Source: JACCTU01 sp963700495 (GTDB lineage Bacteria; Actinomycetota; Thermoleophilia; Gaiellales; Gaiellaceae). From it: DNA of 64,000 nucleotides. A program made the translations under genes and the position numbers. Every line of letters begins with the position of its first letter. Within the stretch, counting starts at the first letter, position 1. The notes below the pieces were generated by a model. That model saw only the letters and a list, made by a program, of their open reading frames with translations, did not search any database and was not told the origin of the DNA. This document shows positions 15,057 through 23,762 of the stretch, in pieces. Where the stretch lies: the NCBI GenBank assembly GCA_963700495.1, contig CAVOXT010000001.1, forward strand, positions 682,001 through 746,000, written 5' to 3'.

Positions 15057-17771
15057 GTGGTCGAGATGATCGGGAGGGATCAGGAACGCGGCGTTCTGGA
15101 CGCCTTCTTCGACCGGGCGGACGGAGGCTGCAAGGCCTTCGTCCTGGAGGGCGAGGCGGGTATCGGCAAGTCGACGCTGTGGCTCGCGGGCGTCGAGTCG
15201 GCCCGCAAACGGGGGCTGCGCGTACTCGAGTCTCGGCCTGCGGAAGCGGAGCGCGCGATCGCGTACGCCGGGCTCGGCGACCTGCTCGAACCCGTGCTCG
15301 ACGACGTGCTGCCCCAGCTGGCTGCGCCTCGGCGCCGTGCGCTCGAGGTCGCACTCGCGCTCGAGTTGACCGATGCACCGGTCGACCCGCGCACGCTTGC
15401 GATCGCAGTCCGGAACGCACTCGAGGTGCTCGCTCCCGTCGTGGTCGCCGTCGACGACGTGCAGTGGCTGGACGCCTCGTCGGCCGGCCTCCTGGCGTTC
15501 GCGCTGCGGCGGCTGCGCGACGAGAACATCCGCGTCCTTTTCGCACGTCGGCTCGGGGAAGCGATGGAAGCGCCGGAGCTCGACGACGCGCTGCCCGGAG
15601 TGCAGCGACTCCGCGTCGGCCCGCTCAGCGTGGGCGCGACGCAGCGGCTCGTGCAGGCGCGGCTCGGCACGACGTTTGCGCGACCGACGCTCCTCCGGGT
15701 CCACGAGACCTCTGGCGGCAATCCGTTCTACGCGCTCGAGCTCGCCGCACATGGCGCCGTCCCCGAATCGCTCGAAGGGCTGGTGCGCGCCCGGCTCGAG
15801 GGCCTCCCCGACGCGACGCGCGAAGCGCTCGTGCTCGCCGCCGCGCTGGGCCGAGCGTCGCCGGCCCTTCTCGCTGCCGCCGGCGTGAGCGAGGACGCGC
15901 TCGACGCCGCGCGGGACGCCGGCGTGATCGAGGTCAACGGCGTGATCCGTTTCACGCACCCGTTGCTCGCGTCGGTTCTCTACCAGGGCCTCTCGACGGG
16001 AGAGCGGCGACGTGCCCACAGGCGCCTCGCCGACGTTGTCGCCGATCCCGTCGATCGCGCGCGCCACCTCGCGCTCGCGACGGAGCAGCCGGACGACGAG
16101 GTCGCCGCCGCGCTCGAGGACGCTGCGCGACAGGCCTTGTCGCGTGGCGCGGTGGCGTCGGCGGCAGAGCTCGGCGAACACGCCCTCCGGCTGACGCCTT
16201 CCGCAGCGGACGACGATCGTCATCGCCGCACGCTCGCCGCAGGCCGCGCCCTGCTAGCCGGGGGCGAAGTCGCGCGGGCGCGAACGCTGGCGCGCGAGCT
16301 CGTCGCCGCAGCTCCCGACGGTCCGCGCCGCGCCGATGCGTTGCTCCTCCTCGCGACCGTAGAGGGCTCGAACATCCCGGAGTCGATCTCGCTCCGCCGC
16401 GAGGCACTCCGACACGCCGTCGGCCTCCCGGCGCTGGAGGCGTCGATACACCAGGGGCTCGCGCTAACTGTCCGCATGACCGAAGGCATGGCGGCAGGAG
16501 AGGAGCACGCGCGAGCCGCCATCGAGCTCGCGGAGCGCGCCGGCGACGACGCCGTCCGCGCGGGGGCGCTCGCGTCGCTCGCGGTGAACCGCGTCAACCA
16601 GGGAAAGGCCGACGCTCCGCGGCTCGCCGAGCAAGGCTACGAGCTCGCAGTCGCGAGCGGCGACGCGGAGCAGCTGGTCGCCGCTTCCCTCGGCCTCGCG
16701 CACGTCCGGCTGTGGTCGATGAAGCTCGACGCGGCACGGTCGCTCCTCGAGGGCGTCTACAGCGAGTGGTGCGACCGCGACGAGCGGGCCGCCGGGAACG
16801 CTGCGTGGTACCTCTCCATGGTCGAGCTTCGCGCCGGACGCTGGCACGCCGCCGGGGACTACGCGCAACGGTCACGCGAGCTGCGCGGCCTTTATGGGCG
16901 CGACGAGGGGGAGCACCCGACGAGCGGCTTCCCGCTTACGCTCATCGCCGCCCACCTCGGGGATCTCGAGAGCGCGCGCGAGCTCGCCGCCCACGGACAC
17001 CGCGTCGCCGAGAAGCAGGGCGCGCTGCTCGCGGGGTTGGAGGCGTCGGCTGGTCTCGTCGAGTTCTGGAGCGGAGATCCGGCCGCGGCGGCCGAACGCT
17101 TCGCGCATGCGGAGCTGACCGCGGCGAAGTCCGGCTGGAACGACCCGTGTCTGTGCTGGTGGCGGAGCGAGAACGCCGAGGCGCTCCTCGAGCTCGGCCG
17201 CGTCGACGACGCGCTCGAGGCGCTCGAGGCGTTCGAGACGTTCGCGAAGCGGCTACGGCGGACGTGGGCGCTCGCGTACGCAAGTCGGGTTCGAGGCCTC
17301 GCCGCCGCGACGCGCGGCGACGTCGACACCGCCGCAACGTTGCTCGAGGAAGCGATCGCGCTGCACGAGGCCGCCGGCGACCCGTTCGGCCGCGCGCGCA
17401 GCCTGCTCGCGCTGGGGGTCGTCCGGCGGCGCGAGCGGCAGAAACGCGCGGCGCGGGACGCGATCGAAGCCGCGCTCGCGGGGTTCGAGGAGCTCGGCGC
17501 GGGGGGGTGGGCGGGGAAGGCGCGCGCGGAGCTCGGTCGGATCAGCGGGCGGCGGCGCGACGAAGGGCTTTCACCCGCCGAGCAACGCGTCGCCGCGCTC
17601 GTGGCCGAAGGACGGACGAACCGCGAGGTCGCCGCCGCACTGTTCTTGGGTGAGCGAACGGTTGAGTCGCACCTGACTCGGGTCTACGACAAGCTCGGTG
17701 TGCGCTCGCGCACGGAGCTCGCGTCAAAGTTCAGGGGTTCTCACGATTTCAAGGGGTCGCCGCCGTCCTAG
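15057..17771 (+). CDS. Large ATP-binding LuxR-family transcriptional regulator (LAL/MalT-like)
   Basis: 904 residues from GTG (GAGG six bases upstream); an ATG nine bases later is the alternative. The N-terminal part is a STAND-type AAA ATPase with Walker A GEAGIGKST (~residue 32) and Walker B VVVAVDDVQWLD (~residue 140). A long helical-repeat region fills the middle, and the last ~65 residues are a LuxR HTH (LSPAEQRVAALVAEGRTNREV, TVESHLTRVYDKLGV). Such proteins sense a ligand through the repeats and activate transcription when ATP-bound. It is divergent from the acetamidase-aldo/keto reductase pair and could control it, or the DUF4242-haloperoxidase pair downstream; the sequence does not decide. 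Confidence 0.92.
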   Translation: MVEMIGRDQERGVLDAFFDRADGGCKAFVLEGEAGIGKSTLWLAGVESARKRGLRVLESRPAEAERAIAYAGLGDLLEPVLDDVLPQLAAPRRRALEVALALELTDAPVDPRTLAIAVRNALEVLAPVVVAVDDVQWLDASSAGLLAFALRRLRDENIRVLFARRLGEAMEAPELDDALPGVQRLRVGPLSVGATQRLVQARLGTTFARPTLLRVHETSGGNPFYALELAAHGAVPESLEGLVRARLEGLPDATREALVLAAALGRASPALLAAAGVSEDALDAARDAGVIEVNGVIRFTHPLLASVLYQGLSTGERRRAHRRLADVVADPVDRARHLALATEQPDDEVAAALEDAARQALSRGAVASAAELGEHALRLTPSAADDDRHRRTLAAGRALLAGGEVARARTLARELVAAAPDGPRRADALLLLATVEGSNIPESISLRREALRHAVGLPALEASIHQGLALTVRMTEGMAAGEEHARAAIELAERAGDDAVRAGALASLAVNRVNQGKADAPRLAEQGYELAVASGDAEQLVAASLGLAHVRLWSMKLDAARSLLEGVYSEWCDRDERAAGNAAWYLSMVELRAGRWHAAGDYAQRSRELRGLYGRDEGEHPTSGFPLTLIAAHLGDLESARELAAHGHRVAEKQGALLAGLEASAGLVEFWSGDPAAAAERFAHAELTAAKSGWNDPCLCWWRSENAEALLELGRVDDALEALEAFETFAKRLRRTWALAYASRVRGLAAATRGDVDTAATLLEEAIALHEAAGDPFGRARSLLALGVVRRRERQKRAARDAIEAALAGFEELGAGGWAGKARAELGRISGRRRDEGLSPAEQRVAALVAEGRTNREVAAALFLGERTVESHLTRVYDKLGVRSRTELASKFRGSHDFKGSPPS

Positions 17772-17781
17772 CGTCGGCGGC

Positions 17782-18051
17782 GTGCCGAGTTACCTCGTCG
17801 AAACGTTCCTCGCCCGCGGTAACGCCGCTGAGTGTGCCGCGCGCTGGCGACGAGCTTCCTCGGCCGCCGAGGAGCTGACGCGAGAGGGGACGCGCGTCCG
17901 CTTCGACCATTCGATCTACGTCCCCGAGGACGAGATCTGCTTCTTCGTCGTCGACGCTCCTTCCAGCCGGGACGCGGTCCGGGCGGCGGAGCGCGCGAAC
18001 CTCGAGCCCTTTCGGGTCGTCGAAGCGGTGTCGTCCGGAAAGGACAAATGA
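17782..18051 (+). CDS. DUF4242 (SCO4226-like) small protein
   Basis: 89 residues from GTG, ten bases after the LuxR regulator. The pattern PSYLVETFL, then VRFDHSIYVPEDEICFFVVDAPS and AVRAAERANL is that of the DUF4242 ferredoxin-like family, one member of which (Streptomyces SCO4226) binds nickel. Its stop overlaps the start of the haloperoxidase-like gene as ATGA, so the two are translated together. The role is unknown. Confidence 0.8.
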   Translation: MPSYLVETFLARGNAAECAARWRRASSAAEELTREGTRVRFDHSIYVPEDEICFFVVDAPSSRDAVRAAERANLEPFRVVEAVSSGKDK

Positions 18052-19310
18052 TGAAACATCTACGAGTTGCTGCGGCCGTGACGGCGGCCGCCGCGATGGC
18101 TCTCGCGGCGCCTGCGCTCGCGCGAGCGGACACGGTGACGGAGTGGAACCTGAACGCGTCGAGCGCGATCTTCGTCACCGCCGGGCAGGGGCCGCAGGCG
18201 TCCGTGCCGCACCTGGCAATGGTGCACGGCGCCGTGTACGACGCGGTGAACGCGATCGATGGCAGCCGCGAGGGCTACCTGATCTCCTCGCGGCTGGCGT
18301 CGCCGTTCGACTCGAAGGAAGCAGCCGCGGCGACGGCGGCCTACCGCGTCCTCGTGACCCTGTTCCCGGGGCAGAAGACGACGCTCGACGCGCATTACGC
18401 AGCGTCACTGGCCGCGGTTGCTGACGGCGTGCCGAAGACGCGAGGGATGGCAGTCGGCGAAGCCGCCGCCGCCGCGATGATCGCGGCGCGGACGAACGAC
18501 GGCCGCTTCGGGCCGTACCGGTTCCCGGTCGGCTCCGAGCCCGGCGTGTGGAGGCCGGTGCTGCCGGCGTTCGTCAACGACCCGAACGCGTGGCTGAAGG
18601 ACGTCAAGCCGTTCTTGATCCGGAGCGGGATCCAGTTCCGGAGCAAGGGCCCGAACGCGCTCACGAGCACGAAGTACGCACGTGAGTTCAACGAGGTGAA
18701 GTCGCTCGGCTCGGCCGGGAGCACGAAACGGACGGCCGACCAGACGCACGCCGCCCGCTACTGGGCGGAAAACCCGCCGGGGACGTGGTCGCGCGTCTTC
18801 CGCACGCTGTCGGCGCAGCAGGGGCTGTCGCTGGTCGAGAACGCGCGGCTGTTCGCGATGCTCTACCTGACCGCCGCCGACGCGTTGATCACCGTCTGGA
18901 ACGACAAGGCCCATTACCTGTTCTGGCGCCCGATCACCGCGATCCGCGAGGCGGACACGGACGGCAATCGTGCTACGGAGCCGGACGCGGACTGGCTCCC
19001 GCTGATCCCGACGCCGGTGTACACCGAGCACTCGTCGGGGCACAGCGGCCTCAGCGGCTCGTTCGTGCGAACGCTGCAGCAGTTCTTCGGCACGGACGGG
19101 ATCGGTTGGACCGACACGAACAACGCCGGCCTGACGCGCAGCTTCACGCGCTTCTCGCAGGCGATCGACGAGGTCGTCGACGCCCGGGTCTGGTCGGGCA
19201 TCCACTTCCGTACCGCGGACGAGCAGGGCGCGCGCATCGGCAGGCAGGTCGCCAACTACCGGAACGCGCACTACTTCAAGCCTGTGGCCGACCGCGGGGA
19301 CGACGACTGA
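18048..19310 (+). CDS. Exported vanadium-dependent haloperoxidase/PAP2-related protein
   Basis: 420 residues with a signal peptide (ending near ALARA). The C-terminal half has the vanadate/phosphate site motifs of bacterial vanadium haloperoxidase-like proteins: KAHYLFWRPITAIR, PVYTEHSSGHSGLSGS and DARVWSGIHFRTADEQG. Related enzymes oxidise halides with hydrogen peroxide or act as acid phosphatases, and sequence alone does not separate these. Two adjacent ATGs exist; the first overlaps the DUF4242 stop. A 12-bp-stem terminator follows. Confidence 0.85.
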   Translation: MMKHLRVAAAVTAAAAMALAAPALARADTVTEWNLNASSAIFVTAGQGPQASVPHLAMVHGAVYDAVNAIDGSREGYLISSRLASPFDSKEAAAATAAYRVLVTLFPGQKTTLDAHYAASLAAVADGVPKTRGMAVGEAAAAAMIAARTNDGRFGPYRFPVGSEPGVWRPVLPAFVNDPNAWLKDVKPFLIRSGIQFRSKGPNALTSTKYAREFNEVKSLGSAGSTKRTADQTHAARYWAENPPGTWSRVFRTLSAQQGLSLVENARLFAMLYLTAADALITVWNDKAHYLFWRPITAIREADTDGNRATEPDADWLPLIPTPVYTEHSSGHSGLSGSFVRTLQQFFGTDGIGWTDTNNAGLTRSFTRFSQAIDEVVDARVWSGIHFRTADEQGARIGRQVANYRNAHYFKPVADRGDDD

Positions 19311-19317
19311 CGAACGC

Positions 19318-19345
19318 GGGGGGCCGCTGGTCTCAGCGGCCCCCC
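19318..19345 (+). terminator. Terminator after the haloperoxidase-like gene
   Basis: Perfect 12-bp stem GGGGGGCCGCTG/CAGCGGCCCCCC with loop GTCT, eight bases after the stop codon. No U tract follows. Confidence 0.7.
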
Positions 19346-19415
19346 GGTCAGCTTCTCGGTCCGCGCGGTGGGGTGTTGGTGCTCGCCGGCGGCCTCGACT
19401 AACCGCTCTTTCTTT

Positions 19416-19817
19416 TCAGAGAGGCTCGGTCCACACGAGCGCGGTGCCTTCGAGCACGACCGTTCCGGCCTGGTTCGTGATCGTCGTGCGCAGCGTCGTG
19501 ATCGGCTTGTCGGCTCGCACCTCGAGCACCTCCACCTCGGCGGTGATCTCGTCTCCGGGGCGAACGGGTGCGCGGAAGTTCCAGTCGACGTGCAGAAAGA
19601 CGCTGCCGGGCCCCGGCAGATCCTCGGCGACGACTGCGTTCAGCAGTCCCGAGGTCACGCCGCCTTGGACGATGATGCCGCCGAACCGGCTCTCGCTCGC
19701 CCGGGCTTCGTCGTAGTGCAGCGGGTTCCGATCGCCGGTCAGCTCGGTGAAGAGCTCGATGTCGCGCGCGGTTACGGCCCGCGTGCGACTTGCCTTCTGA
19801 CCGATCTGGACTCGCAT
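19416..19817 (-). CDS. MaoC-like (R)-hydratase family protein
   Basis: 133 residues with a hot-dog fold signature: FTELTGDRNPLHYDEARA near residues 23-40 contains the Asp and His of the MaoC active site, followed by GGIIVQGGVTSGLL. The family hydrates enoyl-CoA or forms part of fatty acid or polyhydroxyalkanoate routes. ATG start chosen at the family N-terminus; the frame is open far upstream only because of high GC. No partner gene is nearby. Confidence 0.88.
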   Translation of the reverse strand: MRVQIGQKASRTRAVTARDIELFTELTGDRNPLHYDEARASESRFGGIIVQGGVTSGLLNAVVAEDLPGPGSVFLHVDWNFRAPVRPGDEITAEVEVLEVRADKPITTLRTTITNQAGTVVLEGTALVWTEPL

Positions 19818-19937
19818 CACGAGGCGACGGACACTACTCGGACGGGCGAGGTGGTGCTTCAGGCGCTCGGCGTTGACGGCTGCGCTTTCGGCGTTAGCGC
19901 GAAGCCGCTGGGTCGGCGCTAGGGTCCTCCGCGAGCG

Positions 19938-20333
19938 ATGACGCCCGACGATCTGCTTCGCGCCTACGAAACTGCGCTGGCGACGCAAGACTGGAAGCAA
20001 GTGGAGCCACTGATGCACACGGATGTTTGTGTGACGTTCAGCAGCGGCGCCCACTTCCGTGGTCGAGCTGAGGTTCGAGAGGCGTTCTCGGCGAACTTCT
20101 CTCTCATCCAGGATGAGCAGTACGAGATCTCCAACGTCCACTGGATCACGAAGGATCCTTGCCATGCGGCTTGCACCTACGAGTTTCGCTGGGCCGGGCT
20201 GATCGACGGCAAGCCTGCGAGCGGAGCCGGTCGAGGGACGAGCGTTTTGAAGAGCGAAGGCGGCCGGTGGTTCCTGCTCGCCGAGCACCTGGGGCCGACC
20301 ACGACGGGTCGCACCGAGCCGAAGGAACCTTGA
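19938..20333 (+). CDS. SnoaL/DUF4440-like NTF2-fold protein
   Basis: 131 residues; begins MTPDDLLRAYETALATQDW, the typical first helix of the NTF2-like superfamily, with VCVTFSSGAHFRGRAEV and a final strand GGRWFLLAEHLGPT. Small proteins of this kind serve as ketosteroid-isomerase-like enzymes or ligand-binding scaffolds. ATG start without a clear ribosome site. The DipZ-like module begins 48 bp downstream on the same strand. Confidence 0.8.
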   Translation: MTPDDLLRAYETALATQDWKQVEPLMHTDVCVTFSSGAHFRGRAEVREAFSANFSLIQDEQYEISNVHWITKDPCHAACTYEFRWAGLIDGKPASGAGRGTSVLKSEGGRWFLLAEHLGPTTTGRTEPKEP

Positions 20334-20381
20334 TCCGAGCAGCCGCGCCGTTCGCCGCGGAGCGAACGGCGCTGATCTACC

Positions 20382-21227
20382 GTGTCCGAGGTGCTCGTCC
20401 TGCTCGGTATCGGCCTGGCCGCCGGGGTGATCACGGCTGTGTCGCCGTGCGTCCTGCCGGTGCTGCCGATCGTGCTCGCCGGTGGCGCGAGCAGCGAGAA
20501 CCCGCGGCGGCCGTTCGCCATCGTCGCGGGGCTCGTCGTCAGCTTCACGACGTTCACGCTGGTCGCGGCCTCGCTGCTGTCGGCGCTCGGGCTGCCGCAG
20601 GATCTGCTCCGGAACGTCGCGATCGCGCTGCTCTTTCTCCTTGCCGCGACGCTGATCTTTCCGCGGCTCGCGATCCTGCTCGAGCGGCCGTTCGCATTCC
20701 TCTCCCGCCGCCGCACCGGCGACCTCGGCGGCGGGTTCCTGCTCGGGGCGAGCCTGGGCCTCGTCTTCGTCCCGTGCGCGGGGCCCGTGCTGGCGACGGT
20801 GACGGTGCTCGGTGCGCAGCATCGCGTCGGGTTCGACACCGTTCTGTTGACGCTCGCCTACGCGGTCGGCGCGGCGATCCCGATGCTTCTGATCGCGCTC
20901 GGCGGTCAGCGAGCCTCGCGGCGGCTGCGCGCCGCCGGTCCGGCGTTTCGGCGCGCCATGGGAGTCGCTCTCGCAGCGGCGGCCGTCGCGATCGTGTTCA
21001 ACCTCGATCAGAGCCTCCAGACACACCTCGGCGCCTACACGAACGCGCTGCAGGAGCACGTCGAGAAGACGAAGGGCGCACAGGAGCGCCTGCGGGAACT
21101 GCGGGGAGGTGGCAGCCGTTTCGCTCGCTACGGCCGCCACCGCCGCAGCGCTGCCCGATCTCGGTCGTGCGCCGGACGTTCCAAGGGATCGCCCACTGGC
21201 TCAACACGCCCGGAGATCGACCGCTGA
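20382..21227 (+). CDS. CcdA-like membrane domain of a DipZ-type thiol-disulfide protein (frame breaks at its 3' end)
   Basis: The first ~245 residues form a six-helix CcdA/DsbD-like membrane protein with the two reactive cysteine motifs AVSPCVLPVLPIVL and FVPCAGPVL. It moves reducing equivalents from cytoplasmic thioredoxin across the membrane. After QERLRELRGGGSRF the frame leaves the expected sequence: the linker ATAATAAALPDLGRAPD is in the next frame, and the thioredoxin domain is in the third. In relatives such as mycobacterial DipZ all parts are one protein. Start GTG; possibly leaderless. Confidence 0.75.
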   Translation: MSEVLVLLGIGLAAGVITAVSPCVLPVLPIVLAGGASSENPRRPFAIVAGLVVSFTTFTLVAASLLSALGLPQDLLRNVAIALLFLLAATLIFPRLAILLERPFAFLSRRRTGDLGGGFLLGASLGLVFVPCAGPVLATVTVLGAQHRVGFDTVLLTLAYAVGAAIPMLLIALGGQRASRRLRAAGPAFRRAMGVALAAAAVAIVFNLDQSLQTHLGAYTNALQEHVEKTKGAQERLRELRGGGSRFARYGRHRRSAARSRSCAGRSKGSPTGSTRPEIDR

Positions 21228-22054
21228 CGCTCGCCGGCCTCAGGGGCAAGGTCGTGCTCGTCGACTTCTGGACCTATTCCTGCATCAACTGCATCCGCAC
21301 GCTGCCGCACCTACGCGCCTGGTACGCCGCCTACCACGAGGACGGGCTCGAGATCGTCGGCGTGCACACTCCGGAGTTCGCGTTCGAGCACGTGCTCTCC
21401 AACGTTCGCGACGCCGCGCGCGACCTGAAGGTCGGCTGGCCGGTCGCGCTCGACAACGACTATGGGACCTGGGGCGCGTACTCGAACGAGTACTGGCCGG
21501 CCGAGTACTTCATCGACCGGCTCGGACACGTGCGCAGCGCGCACTTCGGCGAAGGCGACTACGGAGGGTCCGAGCAAACCATCCGACGACTCCTGGCCGA
21601 GAGCGGCGCCTCCGTTCCGAGGCGAACGACCGACGTCGCCGACGCAACTCCGACCGAGCTCACGACGCCGGAGTCATACCTCGGCTATGCGCGGCTGGAT
21701 CCGGGCCGCTACCGCGGCGTGCCGATTCGTGGGAATGTCGCGCGGGCCTACGAGTTCCCGCGCGAGTTGCCGCAGAACACGCTTTCCTACGCCGGGGTCT
21801 GGAAGATCGGCGACGAGCGTGCGCTCGCGGTCGCCGGCGCGCGGCTGCGAGTGCACTTCCGGGCGCGCAACGTCTACGTCGTCCTCGGCGGCCACGGAAA
21901 CGTGCAGCTCTTCCTCGACCAGCGAGCTGCAGGCTCCGTCCGCGTCGACGCCGATCGCCTCTACACGCTGGTCAAGAGCCCCGAGGTCGAGGACGCGACC
22001 CTCGAGCTTCGCTTCTCTCCGGGCGTGAACGCATACGCGTTCACCTTCGGCTAG
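21167..22054 (+). CDS. Extracytoplasmic thioredoxin-like plus C-terminal domain of a DipZ-type protein
   Basis: Carries a TlpA-like thioredoxin fold with active site SCINC (VLVDFWTYSCINCIRTLPHL), the EYWPAEYFIDRLG strand and the GEGDYGG loop. A ~130-residue C-terminal beta-domain follows (LPQNTLSYAGVW, YVVLGGHGNVQLFLDQ), as in the DipZ family. GTG 21167 could start it as a separate protein, but without its own signal peptide. More likely it is the second half of the gene starting at 20382, separated by two frame changes near 21120 and 21174. Its role would be to reduce exported disulfides with electrons from the CcdA half. Confidence 0.72.
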   Translation: MRRTFQGIAHWLNTPGDRPLTLAGLRGKVVLVDFWTYSCINCIRTLPHLRAWYAAYHEDGLEIVGVHTPEFAFEHVLSNVRDAARDLKVGWPVALDNDYGTWGAYSNEYWPAEYFIDRLGHVRSAHFGEGDYGGSEQTIRRLLAESGASVPRRTTDVADATPTELTTPESYLGYARLDPGRYRGVPIRGNVARAYEFPRELPQNTLSYAGVWKIGDERALAVAGARLRVHFRARNVYVVLGGHGNVQLFLDQRAAGSVRVDADRLYTLVKSPEVEDATLELRFSPGVNAYAFTFG

Positions 22055-22100
22055 CGGCGCGGCCACACCTACACTCGGGCAGGTTCGACTCCAGAGAGGA

Positions 22101-22195
22101 ATGCATGACACGTCGCCCACGGCAACAGAGGAGATCGAGCAGGCCAACGCGAGCGGCCTGACGCCGGTGGTGTTCATCCACGGGCTCTGGCTGCC
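22101..22195 (+). pseudogene. Stub of an alpha/beta hydrolase gene
   Basis: ATG after GAGAGGA, then about 31 codons ending in TPVVFIHGLWLP. This is the usual N-terminus of an alpha/beta hydrolase, with the first oxyanion-hole motif HG. The similarity stops abruptly and the next ~20 bases lead into capA on the same strand. It is a deletion scar that left the hydrolase promoter and start in front of capA. Confidence 0.55.
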
Positions 22196-22212
22196 TAGGG
22201 TCCCGGATAGCC

Positions 22213-23323
22213 ATGCGCAACCGCCGCCGGCGGCGGTGGATCACGATCACAGCGACGCTCGCGCTGCTGAGCGCTCTTGCCGCGACGACGCAGATCTCGC
22301 CCGACGCGGGCAACGGTGCCCTGCAACCGAGGGGCCGAAGCGCGCCCGCTGCGGCCGAGCTCGAGATTGCGGCGACAGGCGACGTCACGCTCGGCCGGGT
22401 GGGCTCGTACCCCGCGGGAGGACCGAAGCAGCTACTCGGTCGCGTCTCTCGCGAGCTGCGCGCCCCTCTCTCGCTCGGCAACCTCGAGACGACGCTCGTG
22501 GACCCCGCCGCTCGCCTGCCGAACAAGTGCGGAGCCGCCTCGACCGACTGCTTCGCGTTCGGAGCACCCGAGACGTTCGCCCAGGGCTTGCGTGCGGTCG
22601 GGTTCACGATTCTCAACCTCGCGAACAACCACACGAACGACTACGGCGCAGGGCGGACGTACTCGCACCATCGCGGCGCTGAAACGCGCCGGTCTCCGCT
22701 CGACCGGGAGCCCAGGACAGATCACGGTCCTGCAAGTGGGTGGAGTGCGAGTGGCGGTCCTCGGGTTCGCCCCGTACCCATGGGCTTCCAACATGCTCGA
22801 TCTACGTGAGGTCCGCAGACTGGTGAGCGCGGCGGCCCGCCGGGCGCAGGTCGTGGTCGTCACGATGCACGTCGGCGCGGAGGGGCCTGACCGGAAGCGT
22901 GTTCCCGGTGGCTCCGAGACGTACCTGGGTGAACCCCGCGGCAACTCGCGCGCGTTCAGCCATGCGGCTGTCGAGGCGGGGGCCGACCTCGTCGTCGGCC
23001 ACGGACCGCACGTCGTCCGCGGGATGGAGTGGTACCACGGCCGGCTGATCGCGCACAGCCTCGGCAACTTCAGCGGATACCGCACCCTGAACGTGGCGGG
23101 TGACCTCGGCTACGGCGCAATCCTCAGGGTCACGCTCGACACGAACGGCGAGTTCGTCCGCGGACGCCTCGTCTCGATCCACCTCGTCGGCGACGGCACC
23201 CCGACCGTCGACTCGCGCGGCCGGTCGATCGCGCTCGTCAGAAAGCTCTCCCGCGCCGACTTCGGCCGATCCGCGGCCGTCCTCGACGCCCGCGGTGGCA
23301 TCGCGCCTGCTGCCGGAGGATGA
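22213..23323 (+). pseudogene. CapA-family (PGA capsule synthesis-like) protein with one frame break
   Basis: An arginine-rich start and hydrophobic segment act as an export signal, followed by the metallophosphatase-like CapA motifs AATGDVTLGR, LGNLETTLVD and LNLANNHTNDYG. Near 22663 the frame moves by one base. The second half continues with TIAALKRAGL, DLVVGHGPHVVRG and HSLGNFSG, so all family motifs are kept. CapA proteins act in polyglutamate capsule export or as secreted phosphoesterases. A single base change would restore a ~370-residue protein, so an assembly indel is as likely as true decay. No good ribosome site is seen before the ATG. Confidence 0.7.
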
Positions 23324-23328
23324 CGCCC

Positions 23329-23760
23329 CTACGGACGCGCGGACAGGGTCTGAGAGTCGGGGTCGTTCGCGAGCGCTTGTTCGATCGTCGCGACGATCGT
23401 GTCGGGGTGTGCGCCCTTTTCGAGGTAGTTCGCTGCGCCGAGAGCGAGGGCCTGGTCGGCGACGGTGTTGCTGGCGAATCCGGAGAAGACGATGATCTGG
23501 GCGTCGGGTGCGACGTGACGGAGTTCGGGCAGCGCCTCGAGGCCGTTGCGGTTCGGCATCGCGAGGTCGAGCAGGATCACGTTTGGCTGGAGCCGTGTCG
23601 CCTCGACGATCGCCTCGTTGCCGTCGGCAGCCTCGCCGACGACTCGCATGCTGAGGCTGGTGCCGACGATCACGCTGAGCAGCGTGCGCATCGCATCGTT
23701 GTCGTCGCAGATGAGCACCCCGGCTGCCGTGTCGCGATTCGTGGGGGCCCCGTTGCTCAT
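23329..23760 (-). CDS. Stand-alone receiver-domain response regulator
   Basis: 143 residues holding only a CheY-like receiver: acidic pocket ICDDND, phosphoacceptor Asp in VILLDLAMPNRNG, Thr/Ser position VFSGF and Lys in YLEKGAH. There is no output domain, so it must act through protein contacts or as a phosphate sink. It starts two bases after the stop of the receiver-DHp gene and is clearly co-translated with it. Confidence 0.88.
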   Translation of the reverse strand: MSNGAPTNRDTAAGVLICDDNDAMRTLLSVIVGTSLSMRVVGEAADGNEAIVEATRLQPNVILLDLAMPNRNGLEALPELRHVAPDAQIIVFSGFASNTVADQALALGAANYLEKGAHPDTIVATIEQALANDPDSQTLSARP

Positions 23761-23762
23761 CG

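Noticed and set aside
14102..17653. 1183-codon plus-strand frame
   Set aside because: Shadow of the acetamidase (antisense) and of the LuxR regulator (other frame); extremely Arg-rich.
19818..21140. Long upstream extension of the MaoC-like protein to 574 residues
   Set aside because: The extra residues are antisense to the NTF2-like and CcdA genes and have no similarity; MaoC proteins of ~130-150 residues are normal.
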